64,000 nt of DNA from Asterias rubens (lineage: Eukaryota; Echinodermata; Asteroidea; Forcipulatida; Asteriidae): the NCBI RefSeq assembly GCF_902459465.1, contig NC_047062.1, forward strand, positions 7,045,686-7,109,685, given 5' to 3'. Shown here one piece after another: positions 12,131 to 24,940 of the stretch; within the stretch, counting starts at the first letter, position 1, and the number at the start of each line of letters is the position of its first letter. Position numbers and translations under genes: made by a program. The notes under the pieces are model-generated. The model saw only the letters and a list, made by a program, of their open reading frames with translations. It ran no database searches and had not been told where the DNA came from.

Positions 12131-14823
12131 GTGCCAGTGAGAAAGTACACAACTGTTAAAGGGGTCACACCCAAGTTTCTGGGAAGCAGCAGCCAGGTGA
12201 TCACCTTATGGGGATGCAACTCCGAAAACTTGATAGAAGATAGTAATCTGCTCAAGACTGTATCAAATTTGAAGTAGTGATGGCAGATGCACCATATACG
12301 ATTAATATTAAAGAACGTCCAATAATAAATTCTCACAGAGTGTTTGATAGAGTCGTGCTCCTAAACATACAATTATATTAATAGTATTAATAATTAAAAT
12401 AATAATCTGAAACAAGGACCCATTTCACGGATTTTTGTAACAGTTTTCCCAATTTAGTTTGTCCACTTGTTTTTTTAAATATATTTATTTTGTCACAAAC
12501 TAGTTACTAATCAGGAGACAAGCTCTGGCAAAACATTTGATTGAAACTGCTACATAAAGATTGTATAACTTTTTTTTTAATTGTTTGGCCGTTTTATATT
12601 CCCTTTGATACATTTTTCCCACCTGAAGGTTGCTGTGCAGTGCACAGGTTTTAATTTTGAGTTGATTATGATAAAAACTAATGGTGCTACAGATGGCCTC
12701 AATTTCAAGAGCTTGTTTTAATTCTAGCCCCCCTGTAGTGGTATTTCGTTCAATGTAGTTTTATTCTATTGTCCGTAGCATGCGTGTTGTATTGTACAAT
12801 CATGAACAAATTTTGTACAGATTTTCACAAGATAATATTGGTGTTTCAGGAATACGTCTCTTTTTTTTCTGCAGTCGAGTCGAGTTTTATCGGATAGAAA
12901 ATTATATTTCGAAGTTTTTATCTTTGTGGCCATTCTAACTTTGTGGGGAAAAAAAAATATAGCTTTTGCAAACTCCTTACCAACCAAAATGACACGTGCA
13001 TATACATGCAACATGGAACATTTTTGAATGGCCTGAGGTAATGACCATAGAGGCGTCTTTCTCAGAGGCTGTGTTGGAAAGACTCTGTTAGGGTGGAAAC
13101 AGCAGCCCAATTTTGCACTCGCCTATTTTGATAAAAATTCTGTCGTATGTGGACTTGCATGGGCAAACCATTGAAACTCAAATTATGGAAACACAATGAG
13201 TGTATTGTCACAGAAAAATTATCACGAGGTGAAATTTGGACTGAGGTGAATCTTGAAGCACAATGAGCATCTCTGAGTAACAAATACATGTATTACCAAG
13301 TGATTATATTGTGCAACAATGCCATCAAAATGCATTCCATACTTTGTTTTATATACCTCACACAGATCCTTGTCATTTAAATTTGTTCACAATAAACACA
13401 AAATGGGCACAGAAACTTTTCCACCCCACACTCAGAAAATTCTTTTGAAAAATCCCCTATACAAACAATGTGGACAACTCTTTAAAATAAAAAATTTTAA
13501 AAAACATTGCCTACCGTGAAGCAACTTTTCCTTTTGGACAAATGGATGGGAGTGATTTTATTTCTTGGAATGACACTGAATCAATCAATCAATAATTATA
13601 CATATTGGATGGCGCCTGTCCATTATTAATTGTTTGAGTCTCGAGGCAGTAAAAGTCCTTGGGCAATAATGGTCGAGACGTGTTCCACCACTAAATGGCA
13701 GGGATCTCTGTATGTGGTTTTAAAACAGTTAATTTAAAAACAAAAGTTTCAATCAACTGGATGTCAATATAATCTCTACCAGTACGAGCTTGAAAAGTAG
13801 GGACGAACTGGTACAAACTTTTCCCCGAGGCTAATTGTAAACAATGAAGATATCATTTGCAACTAAGTTGTACATATTTTATGATTTAGATCTGTTTATG
13901 TGATTTGCCTGTCAACTGGGTTGACACTGATTGAAATCCTTGAGTTGTGAGGAAATTTTCTTAAAAAGCTCGAGTTTTAATGCGGCAAATTGAACATTTG
14001 TTCCCCACCAGTGTCTTATTTTCAGAGTTTGTGTCAAAGATGAATGTAATTACCACATTTAATAGGGGTTCTTAGGTGCGGTGAAACACTTGCGCATATT
14101 TGAATAATAAAGTGCACGAATTTGTTTCCTTCAGATGTAAAAGTATCTTAAAGCGGATACCTAAAGTTCCCTAAACTATTTGAAGAAGTGAGAGACTTGC
14201 ATAATGCATTACCAACTAACCAAGTCTTAAAAAGACACTTCAAATTCTCTGAATTTCTACATTAAAAATAGGGGAAAAGGAGAAGGAAAAAACCTGGTGG
14301 ATACCTCTTTGGGTAAGAAAATAATTTTTTTTTTTTTTAACATAATTCCCAAAGAATTTGCCACTGTTCCCTTAAAAGAGCCTTGCCTTTAATCCAACAC
14401 ACGTTAGTGTTTTTGTCTCGGCAAAAAAACCCAGAAGTACACCAAACTTAGTGCTCGCTCGATTTGGTTAAAAATAAATCTCACAAGTTTAGTTGATGGA
14501 TATCTGGAATGTCTTGTGCAAGCCTTTGTTGTGAATAATATATTATTTTTTACAAACACATTGTACAGTGTATTCGTCTATTTGAAGTCTAATCATGTTC
14601 TTATAGATTTCTTCTGTACAAGCCTTAGTTGAAGAGTATGTAATTATTTTCTCTCCTTTTTCTTCTTCTTTGTTTTCCAAATGCAAGAGGTTCAATAGAA
14701 TGTGTTTAAACGATTAAATGTGGTTCCTACGCAGCCTTGGAACAACTCAATGAGAACCAAATATCGATTCCCTTTTCATTTCTAATCTATAACCCGAAGC
14801 GGCCAATTCAATGCAACGCGTCT
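12131..14823. other. Intergenic stretch without recognised gene
   Basis: Several short open frames exist on both strands, but none shows a family motif or splice-consistent partner. Simple T- and A-runs are frequent. Confidence 0.35.
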
Positions 14824-15153
14824 TAAAGGGTCTGGACACTATTGGTTATTGTCAAAGACCAGTCTTCCCACTTAAAATATCAAACCTATGAAAATTTGAG
14901 CTCAATTGGTCATCAAAGTTGGGAGATAATAAATAAAGAAAAATTCAGATACTTGATTTCGAGACCTCAAATTCTAAATCTGAGGTCTTGAAATCAAATT
15001 CGTGGAAAATTACTTCTTTCTGGAAAACTACTCCACTTCAGCCGTTTCTCACATTGTTTTATACTACCTACCTCTCCCCATTACTCTATACAAAGTAAGG
15101 TTTTGTGCTAATAATTATTTTGAGTAATTACCAATAGTGTCCACTGCCTTTAA
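14824..15153. repeat. Foldback MITE family A, copy 2 (complete)
   Basis: This copy has both ends: TTAAAGGGTCTGGACACTATTGG on the left and CCAATAGTGTCCACTGCCTTTAA on the right, inverted with respect to each other. A central palindrome (GAGACCTCAAATTCTAAATC then TGAGGTCTTGAAATC) allows the whole element to fold back. Both ends sit on TTAA, suggesting TTAA target sites. Length is about 330 bp with no coding capacity. Confidence 0.85.
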
Positions 15154-16346
15154 GCATCCAATTACCTGGCAACTGACCATGTTAATCATGCATTCATGTG
15201 TTCATTCACTACCATGATGACTTGACAAGTTGTGCCAATCTGTTTCTATCGAGCATAGGGTTAGAGAGAGATGGGCCACTTAGATAAATGTCAGACTTGA
15301 TTATACTTCAAGGTTATGTTGTACAAATTAAAAATCACAATCAAAATATTGAGTTTCAGGTACATAGTAGGCAACGGTGTTATTTGTACAGCATTATTGG
15401 TAAACATAAATTAGAAATGCCTTTAAAAAGAACCTTTAGGATTACAGAGTTTGGCACTGCTTAGCTTTGTTGACCATGACAGACCACGCAAAAACATGTT
15501 TGTTTAATATTTCAAACACTACAATTAATCTGGCCACTAAAAAGATGCCCCTTAAAATTACAGTCCGTCATTCAATCCAGTCACTTAAAGACATCTATCC
15601 TGCTGGCAACCATCTTTGTCTTGTTTCCTATTATTCCCATTATGGTGAAAGAGCACCTAACTATTTTTACCCTCCAGCCTCAGTTTGGTTACATTGGTTT
15701 GAATGGAAGAAAACACAAGATGGCCGCCCATGATATTGACTAATCCATATCGCTTATGGGTTATTCTCATCATTGGTGTTGAGGATGAGTAATGAGTGTA
15801 GCCTCTCTCAATGGATTTGTTTACTAGGAGTAAACCCTTTGTGGAACTGACAATGCATGAGTCTAGTTCACCAACCTCAAACTTGGAGATAAAATTCCTG
15901 ACGAAGATGATCACAGAGCTAAACTTCATTCACTTTAAAAGTTGTGGCCGAGTGGTCAAGCACTCTCGACAAATTTCTTACATTAACTACGCAGTGCATA
16001 AACTTTTCCAAAGGATGTCTGTGAAACATGAGGGGTCTTCTTAAAAAAATCCTTGGGCCTTTTTGCCTACAGGAGACCTCAACCGTCTTATATTTTCCTC
16101 TCCCATGTCACTCCACACTGACTTTTTTGGAGTTCGATAAGACTGGAATGAATGCCTGTTGACCCAGTGATAGGCAATCGTTACTTGAGCCTACACCCCT
16201 CAGTCCTTCCAAATCCTTAATTTCGGCAAAGAGAACGCATTTAGGAGGGTCATGGTCATGATATGTGATTTAAAACTTTCATCAAAATGTTCTTTCAGTA
16301 GCGACTACTTTTCTCCTATATATAATGTTGCTTAAACTCCACTATG
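15154..16346. other. Intergenic stretch downstream of RRP36
   Basis: It contains the 3' flank of the minus-strand RRP36 gene. I cannot place its polyadenylation signal with confidence. No other gene is supported. Confidence 0.35.
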
Positions 16347-19300
16347 TCATGTTTGCTGTGAGTGAAGATTTGGAAGATGTTTCCTGTCTTTGGTCGCATT
16401 CTTCTTTCGTTTTCTGGCGAGATGTTTGTCCAGCTTTCCACTCTGCTTCAGCTTCATGTATTGGTTCGCCAGCTCAACCTTCTTCTGTTCAGCTGTTGAA
16501 AGATAGCAGAAGAGAGAGAAAAGATTGTTTAGAGCTCGGCAAACATCAGAAAATTGAAAAAAGTGTCACAAGCTTTGTAATTTTGTTTGATTGGTGGAGG
16601 CAAGATGTTATATAAATTAGGCTACGGCTACTGCTAAAACTATTGCTTAAGGTTTTACTAAGTATTACTATACTTCATCACATGATATAATTGTAATATA
16701 ACATTTTAATATGAAGAAAGTCCGGTTGAGATCGAAAGCCAAGGCCATCTACCCTCCTCATTTTAATAATATACAACATTTACATAGGCTTGATACATGG
16801 TGTTTTTAAGTACTTTACAAAAAGAAATATAATAGGAACAAACAACAAAGAGCAATCATGAATTAAATAGGTAAGTTTTCAATCTAGTTTTGAACATGTT
16901 CACAGTTGGGGAATCGGGGATGATGTGGAGATTGTTTCAAAGTTTGGGGGCACATGATGGCGCAACGATCCAGTCGTAGTCCTAGCCGCTGCGGCCAATT
17001 CGGGCAAGGCCTATTCAACTGAACTCAATACATGACTAGTCTCATCTGGACGACCAAAAAAATGTGGAACTTTTTATTTTTCATTGTAATCCAAAATGCA
17101 AACCTTCAATGTTAATATTTGAGTATGGTCTACATCGCTGGATTAGTAAACGTGCAGTTCATGTCATTCAGTTCTCTACTTCAACCGTCAGTTTACGTAT
17201 TGCGTTTTTGGGAGCCAAATGAATATCAAGCACGATGATTGGTACTATTTTTCTTTAGTCTCAAGGCCCTACTTACATTTCTTAAGGAAGAATGGTTTCT
17301 TGCCCTGCTTCACCAGTTCCTTCTCTTTTTTCTTGTGCTCTGTGGACGCCTCTTTCTCTGTTTGTTTCTGTTTTCGTTCAATCTCTTGCTGTTTCTGTAA
17401 ATCAAAGTATTAATATGAACTAATGAATTATAGTTCTTAATACCAACTAGTTCTTATATAGCATATTTACAATTATGTACCAAACAAAAATTCCAAGGTA
17501 CATCTCTAAGAAACTCAGTTGCCACAGGTCAAAATCTGGAGTACTCCACAAGCAACGTGGTGTTACGCCAGATGGTCTAGCTACATAGCTACATAGCTAC
17601 ACAGACAATGAAATACTAAACTTATTTGACCAATAAGACATACTGACCATTCTCTGCATGAGTCTCAATAACTCCTCCTTCTTCTCCTCAGTTGTAGCTT
17701 CTTTCAATTCATTTTTCACTTCCTACAAAACAACAGCACCATAACATTTCAGATAAGTACCAAAATATATTCCAGTACTCAATTTTTACGGACCACTATT
17801 TAATTGTATTGACTTGAATTTATTTTGACAGGCACAAATAATCTGAATAAGTAATACTTGTAAAACACATGTTGAGACATATGTTTTTTGTTTGTTTATT
17901 ATTGTTTACTTATTTGTATTTATTTATTTATTTGTTTTTTGGGGGAGGGGAGTGGGGAGGGAGGTTGGTTAAAAAACTCTTATAGCACATTATTTTAGAC
18001 AATAAATTGTTTTTTTTGGGGGGGGGATTGGGGAGGGAGGTTGGTTAAAAAACTGTTACAGCACATTATTTTAGACAATAAATTATACATTATAGTAGAC
18101 TTTAAATGAATCAACCCCTAACTTATGACTTTCGATTGTCATGTAAAGCAGAGAAAAACAACATCAACGTAATCTGTGAGCTACAATCAGTCTTAAAAAA
18201 TAACTACTTTTGACCCTCTACACCAACAGCATAAGCGCCTATACTGCTGCTACGCTTGCCATTGAGGGAGTCAATCCTTATAGACAAAAACATTGTCATT
18301 GAAAAAACACACTACACTGTATAGCGCATGGGGACATGGACTCCCAAAATGATGCAATCAAGATTATTTTGATGATAACGTCAGGTGAACTGGGTCAATT
18401 GATAGCCTCAGGTATCACAAATACTTCAAATGGTTCTTGAATGGTTCAGTTTATCAAACAATGTCAAACAAGCTGAAACTACTGATTAATTTAAAACCTG
18501 GGTTAAAACACAAGTTGTTCAATCACTATTGTCACAGTTAAAGGCAGTGGACACTATTGGTATTTACTCAAAATAATTATTAGCATAAAACCTTAATTGG
18601 TGACGAGTAATGAGGAGAGGTTGATAGTATAAAACATTGTGAGAAACGGCTCCCTTTGAATTGACATAGTTTTCGAGAAAGAAGTAATTTTCCACGAATT
18701 TTATTTCAAGACCTCAGGTTTAGAATTTGAGGTCTAAAAATCAACCATCTAAATGCACACAACTTCGTGTGATAAGGGTGTTTTTTCTTTCATTATTATC
18801 TCGCAACTTCGACGACCGATTGAGCTCAAATTTTCACAGGATTGTTATTTTATGCATATGTTGAGATACACCAAATTTCATTCTTTTCTGCCCTTTTTTC
18901 AACACATTTCTTTCTCTTGTGTTATGCGCTTTATAAGAACTGACTATTATTATTACTATTATTATTGTTACCGTTAATTCTCTCCTGCGGACACCTTCCA
19001 TGAATGAATAGTTTGAATTGAAGGCTGCCTCGTTGTATTGTCCAGACAGATCATCAAAACGAGGATCCCTCCGTACCTGCCAGGACAACAAACACAAAAC
19101 AAGAAATGTAACCCAAAGTAAGATTTCAGTCATGATTTTAGTAATTAGGCCTATATTAAGAATAAAAAAAGTACAACCTTGGTAACCCCTAAAAATTATT
19201 GACTTTTAAGAGCAACTGGAAACAGTATTCTCAGTGACAGATAAATGGCAAAGGAGCTATACCTTGAACAAAATACTGAGTTGTATTTAATGGGCAGATA

Positions 19301-22300
19301 TAAAAAGGTTTGGAATCAGATAAAAGTCTGAAACGATATATGAATAAAATACAGATGGGGTTGCTTACAGGGTTTTGACACCCTTTGTAGATCAATGTCC
19401 TGAGACAAAAATTCTTTTTGTGACATTGTTTTACTAATTTCTCAAAAACTACAGCACTTCAGCAAGCACCATTTTAAGGGAAAACTTCTACCATCATTAT
19501 CTTCAAACAAGGTAAGTTTAAAGTAAATCTGTGGACATTGTTTTTTTGTGTCGTAAAAAAAAGTGCCTAAACCCTTTAAAGGCTAGCCTCTACATACCGA
19601 CTCCTTGACTGCGATGACATTTCTGAACCGGGAAACTGGGACTTTGGAGGTTACCTCTTGCGGTCTGCAAAGAACAGGGACAGAAAAAGAAAAAAAAAGA
19701 TTCATAAACAAACAATCATTCCACGTCAGAGGAATGACACCAACGGAAGATCTTTGTGGTTGTATTTCGGAGCTAAATCTAGCTAATAATTATATTCTTT
19801 TGACATTCTGCCCATGTTTATGCAATAATTGATTGAAGATTTAAATTAATATCCTCTGCCCAAGAAAAAAAGAAAATTACAATTTCTGAGAAAAAAATTC
19901 AGCAATTAATTTTAAGCCTTTTAAAAATAAACTAAACTTAAGTGAAAATTGTAAAACCAGCACGCATAGTGCACAAGAAGTGTTTGCAATGTTTATGAAA
20001 ATTTGCAAACAATCTAGAAGAAGTGCTAGCGTGTTATACGGAAGTATTATCAGGACAGTGGTCAGTGGTGCACAAATTTGACCATATATGTCCTAAATAC
20101 ACCTCTGTATGTTTCAGACAATAACAAAAAAACCTAGGTAAACTACGATATGTCAATGAATATTACACTATATTCTGGCTTTAATTCAATCAGACCTGAA
20201 ACAAATGTGTTGATCTTAATAAGTAATTTCAATAATAAAAAATTTCATTCTTAAGAGTAGACGACATCATTCAAGAGATCAATAAAGGAAAAATAGCAAA
20301 CTGATGGCACAACAAATTTAATCCAGCCCCAACTGCTAGCCGGACCTCACATTGATAATCATTCTTAGAGAATCCCTAAGAAGTCCACAAAACATGAAAA
20401 ATTACAGACAGAGTAAAATTGGGTTAATCATTTAAAAAAATATATATATAATGCACACAAGCAGACAACTTAGTGGTGAATGAGTGAATGAAAGGAAAAA
20501 AAATACATTGAAAATATAAAAAAATTAAACACTCAATCAATTATAATACATTTTTAAACACACTACTGGGTAATGAGTACTTTACCTGTTCTTATTAGCT
20601 CGTTTGAATTTCTTTCGTCTTGAGTCATGCTGTGTAGTTGAACTAGACGCTTTTTCTTTACTGCCAAACAGAGCTTTGTCATACCTGAAGAAGCACAAAA
20701 AGGAACATAACAAATTAACTATTACGTTAAAAGGAAAAGTATTTCATTGTTTTATGGGAAGAGCAAATTATTATTTGTCTTTTACCAATACACCGATGTG
20801 TTTGTCAAGAACTGTACATGTATTCTCAGTACTTTCCCAAGTCCTGTGAAAACAAATCCACAGGTATATTACTTGGGTGGGATTTGAACTCACGACCTTT
20901 GCCTTACTACAGCAGACATATTCCCTCTAGACCATCAAGCTTGCCCAGTAGCTAGAAGCAGTTTCAAAAACTTATGTCTTAGCATATTAACGACTTAATA
21001 AAGACCATTAATTAATTCACGTTCTCTAGTTTTCAATTCACACACAGCACAACCAACATATATATACATTTAAAACCAAAAATGGATTTATGTTCCTGCT
21101 GGCTTATTACGATTATTCAAAACAATAAAAAAAAGCATCAATGATTTGGGAGATTAGTATCTAAGTTGGAAATAATTCTCTAAAGAATAGATTGGTATTG
21201 GGAAAAAAAAAGATCATGATGTATATCAATAAGAACTCTTTGAAAGGTCTAAATGTTTAAGAATTAATTATGTAAACAAGAAACAGATAAACTTACACTT
21301 TGGACCCGACTCTTTCTTGTAATTTATGAAGATCTTCAAAGGGCACCTCAGATAGTTCTGTTGGTTTTGATGAATAAAAAAAAAAAAAAAAATCTGTTCA
21401 GCGAAAATGTGCAGTGAACCATTCAGAAAACAGCATATGATACAATGTGTTTAAACTGGTAACTGTTTCCTGCTAAGTGGCATTTTGTGTATGCTTAGCA
21501 GATGTGAGGGTTTAGGCAGCTTTATGGCTTTTAAGTTCAGCGTAAACCCAAGTGATAAATGTAGGCCTATATGATGGTGAACAGTTGTGAAGTAGTTGTT
21601 GGGGGGGGGGGTCAAAGGCCCTGATGCACTATGAACCCTAAATGATAGCAAATCAACACTTTACAAAACAAATCAGTATAAGAGTAAAAGAATTCATATG
21701 AAAAGAATTCTTCAATGGAACACATGTTTCAAATGTTACAGTTTTGGTTTGTATGTTCGTGGTTTGTTGTGAGTGCATATTATGTATGAAATTTTTAAAA
21801 AAGTGCTTGCACTTAAAAAAAATATATAAAAAAATGTTACAATTTTCAAATGCTAGGAGTCATGAGACCTATCTGGTAAAAAAAAACACTGTTCATCTGA
21901 TTTGTCTACTGCTTCCGACTGTTAGTTCTTTTGTATTCAAAATGATCTTACCTTTTCTTATGAGATCCTAGTCACAGCAAGAGAATGGTTGTGAAACAGT
22001 TGAAGGATCATCGGTGGGTTTAATGCAAGAAGAACATATTTTAATTATAATCTTTACAAGTGAAAGCTCCACAGTAAATTGGAAATGTAAAGACACCATT
22101 GACATAAAAAATGACAATATACAAAATAATGCAAGAATGTGAAGAGAAAAATATGGAATATAATGATTCACATAAATATCCCCTGAAATTGTAGAAAAGT
22201 TTATTGAATTCAAGGGTCACATTTGTAAAGTAACAACAATGAAGCGGCAATCAAAATAAGCAGTGATGGCTTGTAGGGTATTCAATTGCTTTTCTCAAAA

Positions 22301-22566
22301 TTATCTCAGATGGAAATATATTATTTCTTAGGAGGATTGCCTCTACATGTAGAACTACACAAAGGGGTTCAGAAGATTCTTGAACTCAACGAAAACAAGA
22401 ATGATTGTAAATTTAAATTTCATTCAATTCCAGAATCTTCTAAACCCCTTTTGTTTGATTCAATCTTTTAACTTACGAGGGCGCTGTCTTCTTTCTCCAC
22501 TTCTTCTTCTTGAAAGTCCTCGTCTTCACTCGATCCCGATGACGATGACTCTTCCATTGGGTCCAT
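16347..22566 (-). CDS. RRP36: RRP36, small-subunit rRNA processing protein (8 coding exons)
   Basis: RRP36 is a nucleolar factor needed for early cleavages that release 18S rRNA. Coding exons on the minus strand are 22477-22566, 21297-21346, 20586-20684, 19598-19664, 18972-19076, 17648-17722, 17277-17394 and 16347-16492, joining to 249 residues (human about 259). The acidic start (MDPMEESSSSGSSEDED) is followed by VPFEDLHKLQERVGSK, the diagnostic RRDPRFDDLSGQYNE near residue 103, a Glu/Lys/Gln-rich helical stretch, KKPFFLKKSEQKK, and the conserved basic tail HLARKRKKNATKDRKHLP. The start ATG is the first after an in-frame TAA carried in the spliced 5' leader. Phases agree at every junction; the only doubt is the third exon's acceptor, where a stronger-looking CAG 11 bases upstream would break the frame. 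Confidence 0.93.
17932..18083 (+). repeat. 76 bp tandem duplication in RRP36 intron
   Basis: The segment with GGGGAGGGAGGTTGGTTAAA and CACATTATTTTAGACAATAA occurs twice in direct succession at a spacing of about 76 bases, with only a few differences. Purine-rich G-runs begin each unit. Confidence 0.85.
18539..18965 (+). repeat. MITE family A copy 3, followed by a retroelement 3' tail
   Basis: The family A sequence begins AAGGCAGTGGACACTATTGG and continues as far as ATGCATATGTTGAGATACACC (about 18875), where its right end is replaced by a GCGCTTTATAAGAACTG-(TTA)n tail typical of local non-LTR elements. It lies in an RRP36 intron just beside the exon at 18972, so the tail sits within 10 bases of the splice donor on the opposite strand. 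Confidence 0.7.
19370..19580. repeat. Half copy of foldback family C in RRP36 intron
   Basis: It shares blocks TGACATTGTTTTACTAATTT, CTACAGCAC and AATCTGTGGACATTGT with the complete element at 24941-25320, and ends CCTAAACCCTTTAAAG. It ends about 20 bases from an RRP36 exon. Confidence 0.7.
20777..20955 (-). mobile_element. tRNA-derived SINE, family 1, copy 2 in RRP36 intron
   Basis: It matches the SINE at 394-606 along its length: ACACCGATGTGT, TCTCAGTACTTTCCCRAGTCC, then the minus-strand tRNA part with a B-box-like GAGTTCAAATCCCACC. It is more diverged than copy 1 and I did not find a clear target duplication. Confidence 0.7.
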
Positions 22567-22719
22567 TTCGAAGAAGGTTTCTAGTATAAGTCTGAAAAAT
22601 GGTCACAAACAAATTTTGGAAATATGCTCTATTCAACTACTTCAGTAATTACGACCAAACTAATAATATTTTGTATGTGAATTGAGGATCCCCCTGGTTG
22701 GACGACGTCAGGGGTAAAT

Positions 22720-22935
22720 GGGTATCTGTGAGGGCAGAGGTGGTTCTTGTGATTGATTTAGCCGAGTAGCGCATGTTAATGTTGCAGAGGCTGCATACTC
22801 CCCACCAGGGAGCTGAGATCGTTTAAGGAGTGAATTAAGGCCCAGTGACCAGGGGTAATAATGTGAAACGCTTTGGGACGCCCTCGGGTTTGAAAAGCGC
22901 TATACAAAAACGGGTTATTATTATTATTATCTTGG
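22720..22935 (+). mobile_element. Retroelement 3' end with (TTA)n tail in RRP36 intron 1
   Basis: The sequence ends CGCTTTGGGACGCC..AAAGCGCTATACAAAAACGGG followed by (TTA)n, the same style of tail that ends the reverse-transcriptase fragments elsewhere in the window. No coding remains; probably a SINE or a severely truncated LINE. Confidence 0.55.
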
Positions 22936-23274
22936 TTATTAACATGGCCAACGCATTTGGGCCGGGATTGTAGTGCTAGCAGTAAAGTAAGGATACGAAG
23001 TAGATACTAGGCGGTCGCACTAAATACCGACCCCTCACGACACCTCACGACAACAACTTTTAAATGCACTTTAACAGAACATTTGAACATAAGTCAACCG
23101 TTAAAAATGTTCACAAGAATCATATGCATCTGAATCATCTTCAAACTGTTGAAAAAATTGTATATTTGCGATAACATAACCCTACTCTTCGCCGACGGGA
23201 GGTCGCAACTACCAACGAAATAGCTTGAAAAACCGCCCACTGGCGTCTCCATGGCATAATATAAGGAAAAAAAT

Positions 23275-23322
23275 ACTCCTAGAACTATGAGGTTTTATTC
23301 CGCTATCATAGTTCTAGAGGAG
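23275..23322. repeat. Short palindrome in RRP36 intron 1
   Basis: ACTCCTAGAACTATGA on the left is mirrored by TCATAGTTCTAGAGGAGT on the right. Related GCGATAACATAACCCTAC sequence just upstream links it with the hairpin near 6346. Confidence 0.55.
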
Positions 23323-23711
23323 TAAGGAAACACCAGGAATGCAATTGTACTTCGTCAAAATTTATTATTTTTAAGACAGTCATCAGGCGCTGTCCTGATT
23401 CAACCATAGAGCACTACCTAATTTTTATTACCTTAACTATATTCATCATAATTATAAATGAATATAAACATGATATTTATATAAATTATAAATAAGCAAT
23501 AGGCCAAGGCTACCCATCCAGCTAACCGCTGATTTCACAATGACAAGAATATAAATACTGTTGTCTAGTTTATTTTTTAATAATCACAATTTCTTGATTT
23601 GTGTAATTCATAATCATATGTTATACCAATGTTTGTGAAGAGATTGGCTGTTGCCAGCTTGGTGTTTGTATCCCTTGTGGGAGTTTGCCAAATTCTCTTG
23701 ATGGGAGGATC

Positions 23712-23760
23712 ATTCAAACAAACAAACAAACAAACAAACAAACAAATAAACAAACAAACA
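23712..23760 (+). repeat. (AAAC)n microsatellite
   Basis: About twelve tandem AAAC units with one AAAT interruption. Confidence 0.95.
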
Positions 23761-23899
23761 TGAAGAAACATGCATTAAGCATCGAAGTGGATTAAAATGT
23801 ATTATATAACACCCAAGCAGATCCTTGCCATTTGATTGGAGGATTGTCCGTCACGTGATAGCAAATAAAAGTACCATTGCACGCTGAGTCACTCGCCGT

Positions 23900-23983
23900 G
23901 CTTTTTCGTTCCATCCGAAAAGTACCATTGCACGCTGGCACGCTGCCAGCGTGCAATGGTACTTTTCGGATGGAACGAAAAAG
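23900..23983. repeat. Near-perfect 42 bp-arm palindrome in RRP36 intron 1
   Basis: CTTTTTCGTTCCATCCGAAA and AGTACCATTGCACGCTGGCA on the left are followed at once by their inverted copy (GCCAGCGTGCAATGGTACTT then TTCGGATGGAACGAAAAAG), leaving almost no loop. As it lies in an intron of RRP36, the unspliced transcript would contain a long perfect RNA hairpin. Confidence 0.85.
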
Positions 23984-24160
23984 CTGAGTAAAAACATCAC
24001 TGCGTGCGCGTGTCTTTGGTAACGCAGCGCAGGTGTTACTGCAAGACGAAGGCATAGTAAAATTAATAGCATTCGGCTTCTACAGTTGAAATTGTTTGTT
24101 TTGAAAGTTGTTTCTTTCAATCAAAATGACAAAGTTCTACTTGGATGTTATATAAAACAA

Positions 24161-24317
24161 ATAATGAATGTTTTTCATTCGTGCAATGGTGCGAATATGT
24201 TCATTCGTTGAAAGCTGGAATGTTCCATTCAACTCGGCTCCGCCTCGTTGAATAGAACATTCCATCTTTCAACTCATGAACATATTCGCACCATTGCACT
24301 CATAAACATTCATTATG
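24161..24317. repeat. Foldback element of about 157 bp in RRP36 intron 1
   Basis: The arms (ATGAATGTTTTTCATTCGTG, GCAATGGTGCGAATATGTTC, GAAAGCTGGAATGTTC) reappear inverted on the right. It is GC-richer at the centre and has no coding capacity. It lies about 140 bases from the RRP36 5' UTR exon. Confidence 0.75.
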
Positions 24318-24458
24318 TGTATACTATGTAGCAGTTGAATTCGACTTTTTAATCTAAACAGTTATTATGACTGAAGCTGAAATTACGTCGTATGTGTAAA
24401 GCATGTTCATCTGTTTATTCAAACTCTTTACTCATAATATAAAAACAGGCCTACTTAC

Positions 24459-24530
24459 TGTTTTTAAACACCTCCTTCGTCCTCACTCAGCAGAGAGACA
24501 TGTGGGCGCAGCCATTTTGCTGTATTTTGC
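24459..24530 (-). other. RRP36: RRP36 5' UTR exon with a 10-codon upstream ORF
   Basis: A GTAAGT donor ends this minus-strand exon at 24459; it joins an acceptor TTTTTCAG ahead of the start-codon exon at 22566. It contains a short upstream ORF at 24483-24515 (MAAPTCLSAE then stop) and, in the main frame, a TAA just before the splice, which fixes the main start at the first ATG of the next exon. The 5' boundary of the exon is not visible. The uORF could dampen translation of this ribosome-biogenesis gene; that is inference. Confidence 0.55.
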
Positions 24531-24940
24531 AACACAAGTCAACAGAGGGCGCCTTCTCTAGTGTTTTCCTTGGCGCGTGGTGGTAGTTGCAGTGAACTCT
24601 TGAAAGAGTCCCGAGAATTTCGGTTCACGATGTGGCACGGTTTATGGAGGAGTGTATGGAGGATCTATTATTGCACTTTCACTTTCAGTGTGTACAGACA
24701 AAATTATCCAAGCTTAAAGTTAAAGAAGTATCAGCCTGATGTCCACCAGTCAAAATGGCTTAGGCCTTATGTATAGCGTTTGTTGAGTGCGCCACAACAA
24801 CACCGTCCCTCTGATTGGTGGAAAGTTCCCTGCATAAATCTAGGTCAGAAGTATGTGCGCCGAATTCGCTTGTTAGCTTCACCTTTACTCTAAAAATGTT
24901 ACATCAGTTTGTTAAGTTTTCAGTTTGACAATTATGAGTT

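Noticed and set aside
15467-16044. Overlapping open frames of 77-90 codons
   Set aside because: No motif, no compatible splice sites and no repetition elsewhere in the window; most likely chance frames.
24483-24515. Short ORF MAAPTCLSAE as the true RRP36 start
   Set aside because: It ends in a stop within the same exon and is out of continuity with the RRP36 frame, so it is at most a uORF.
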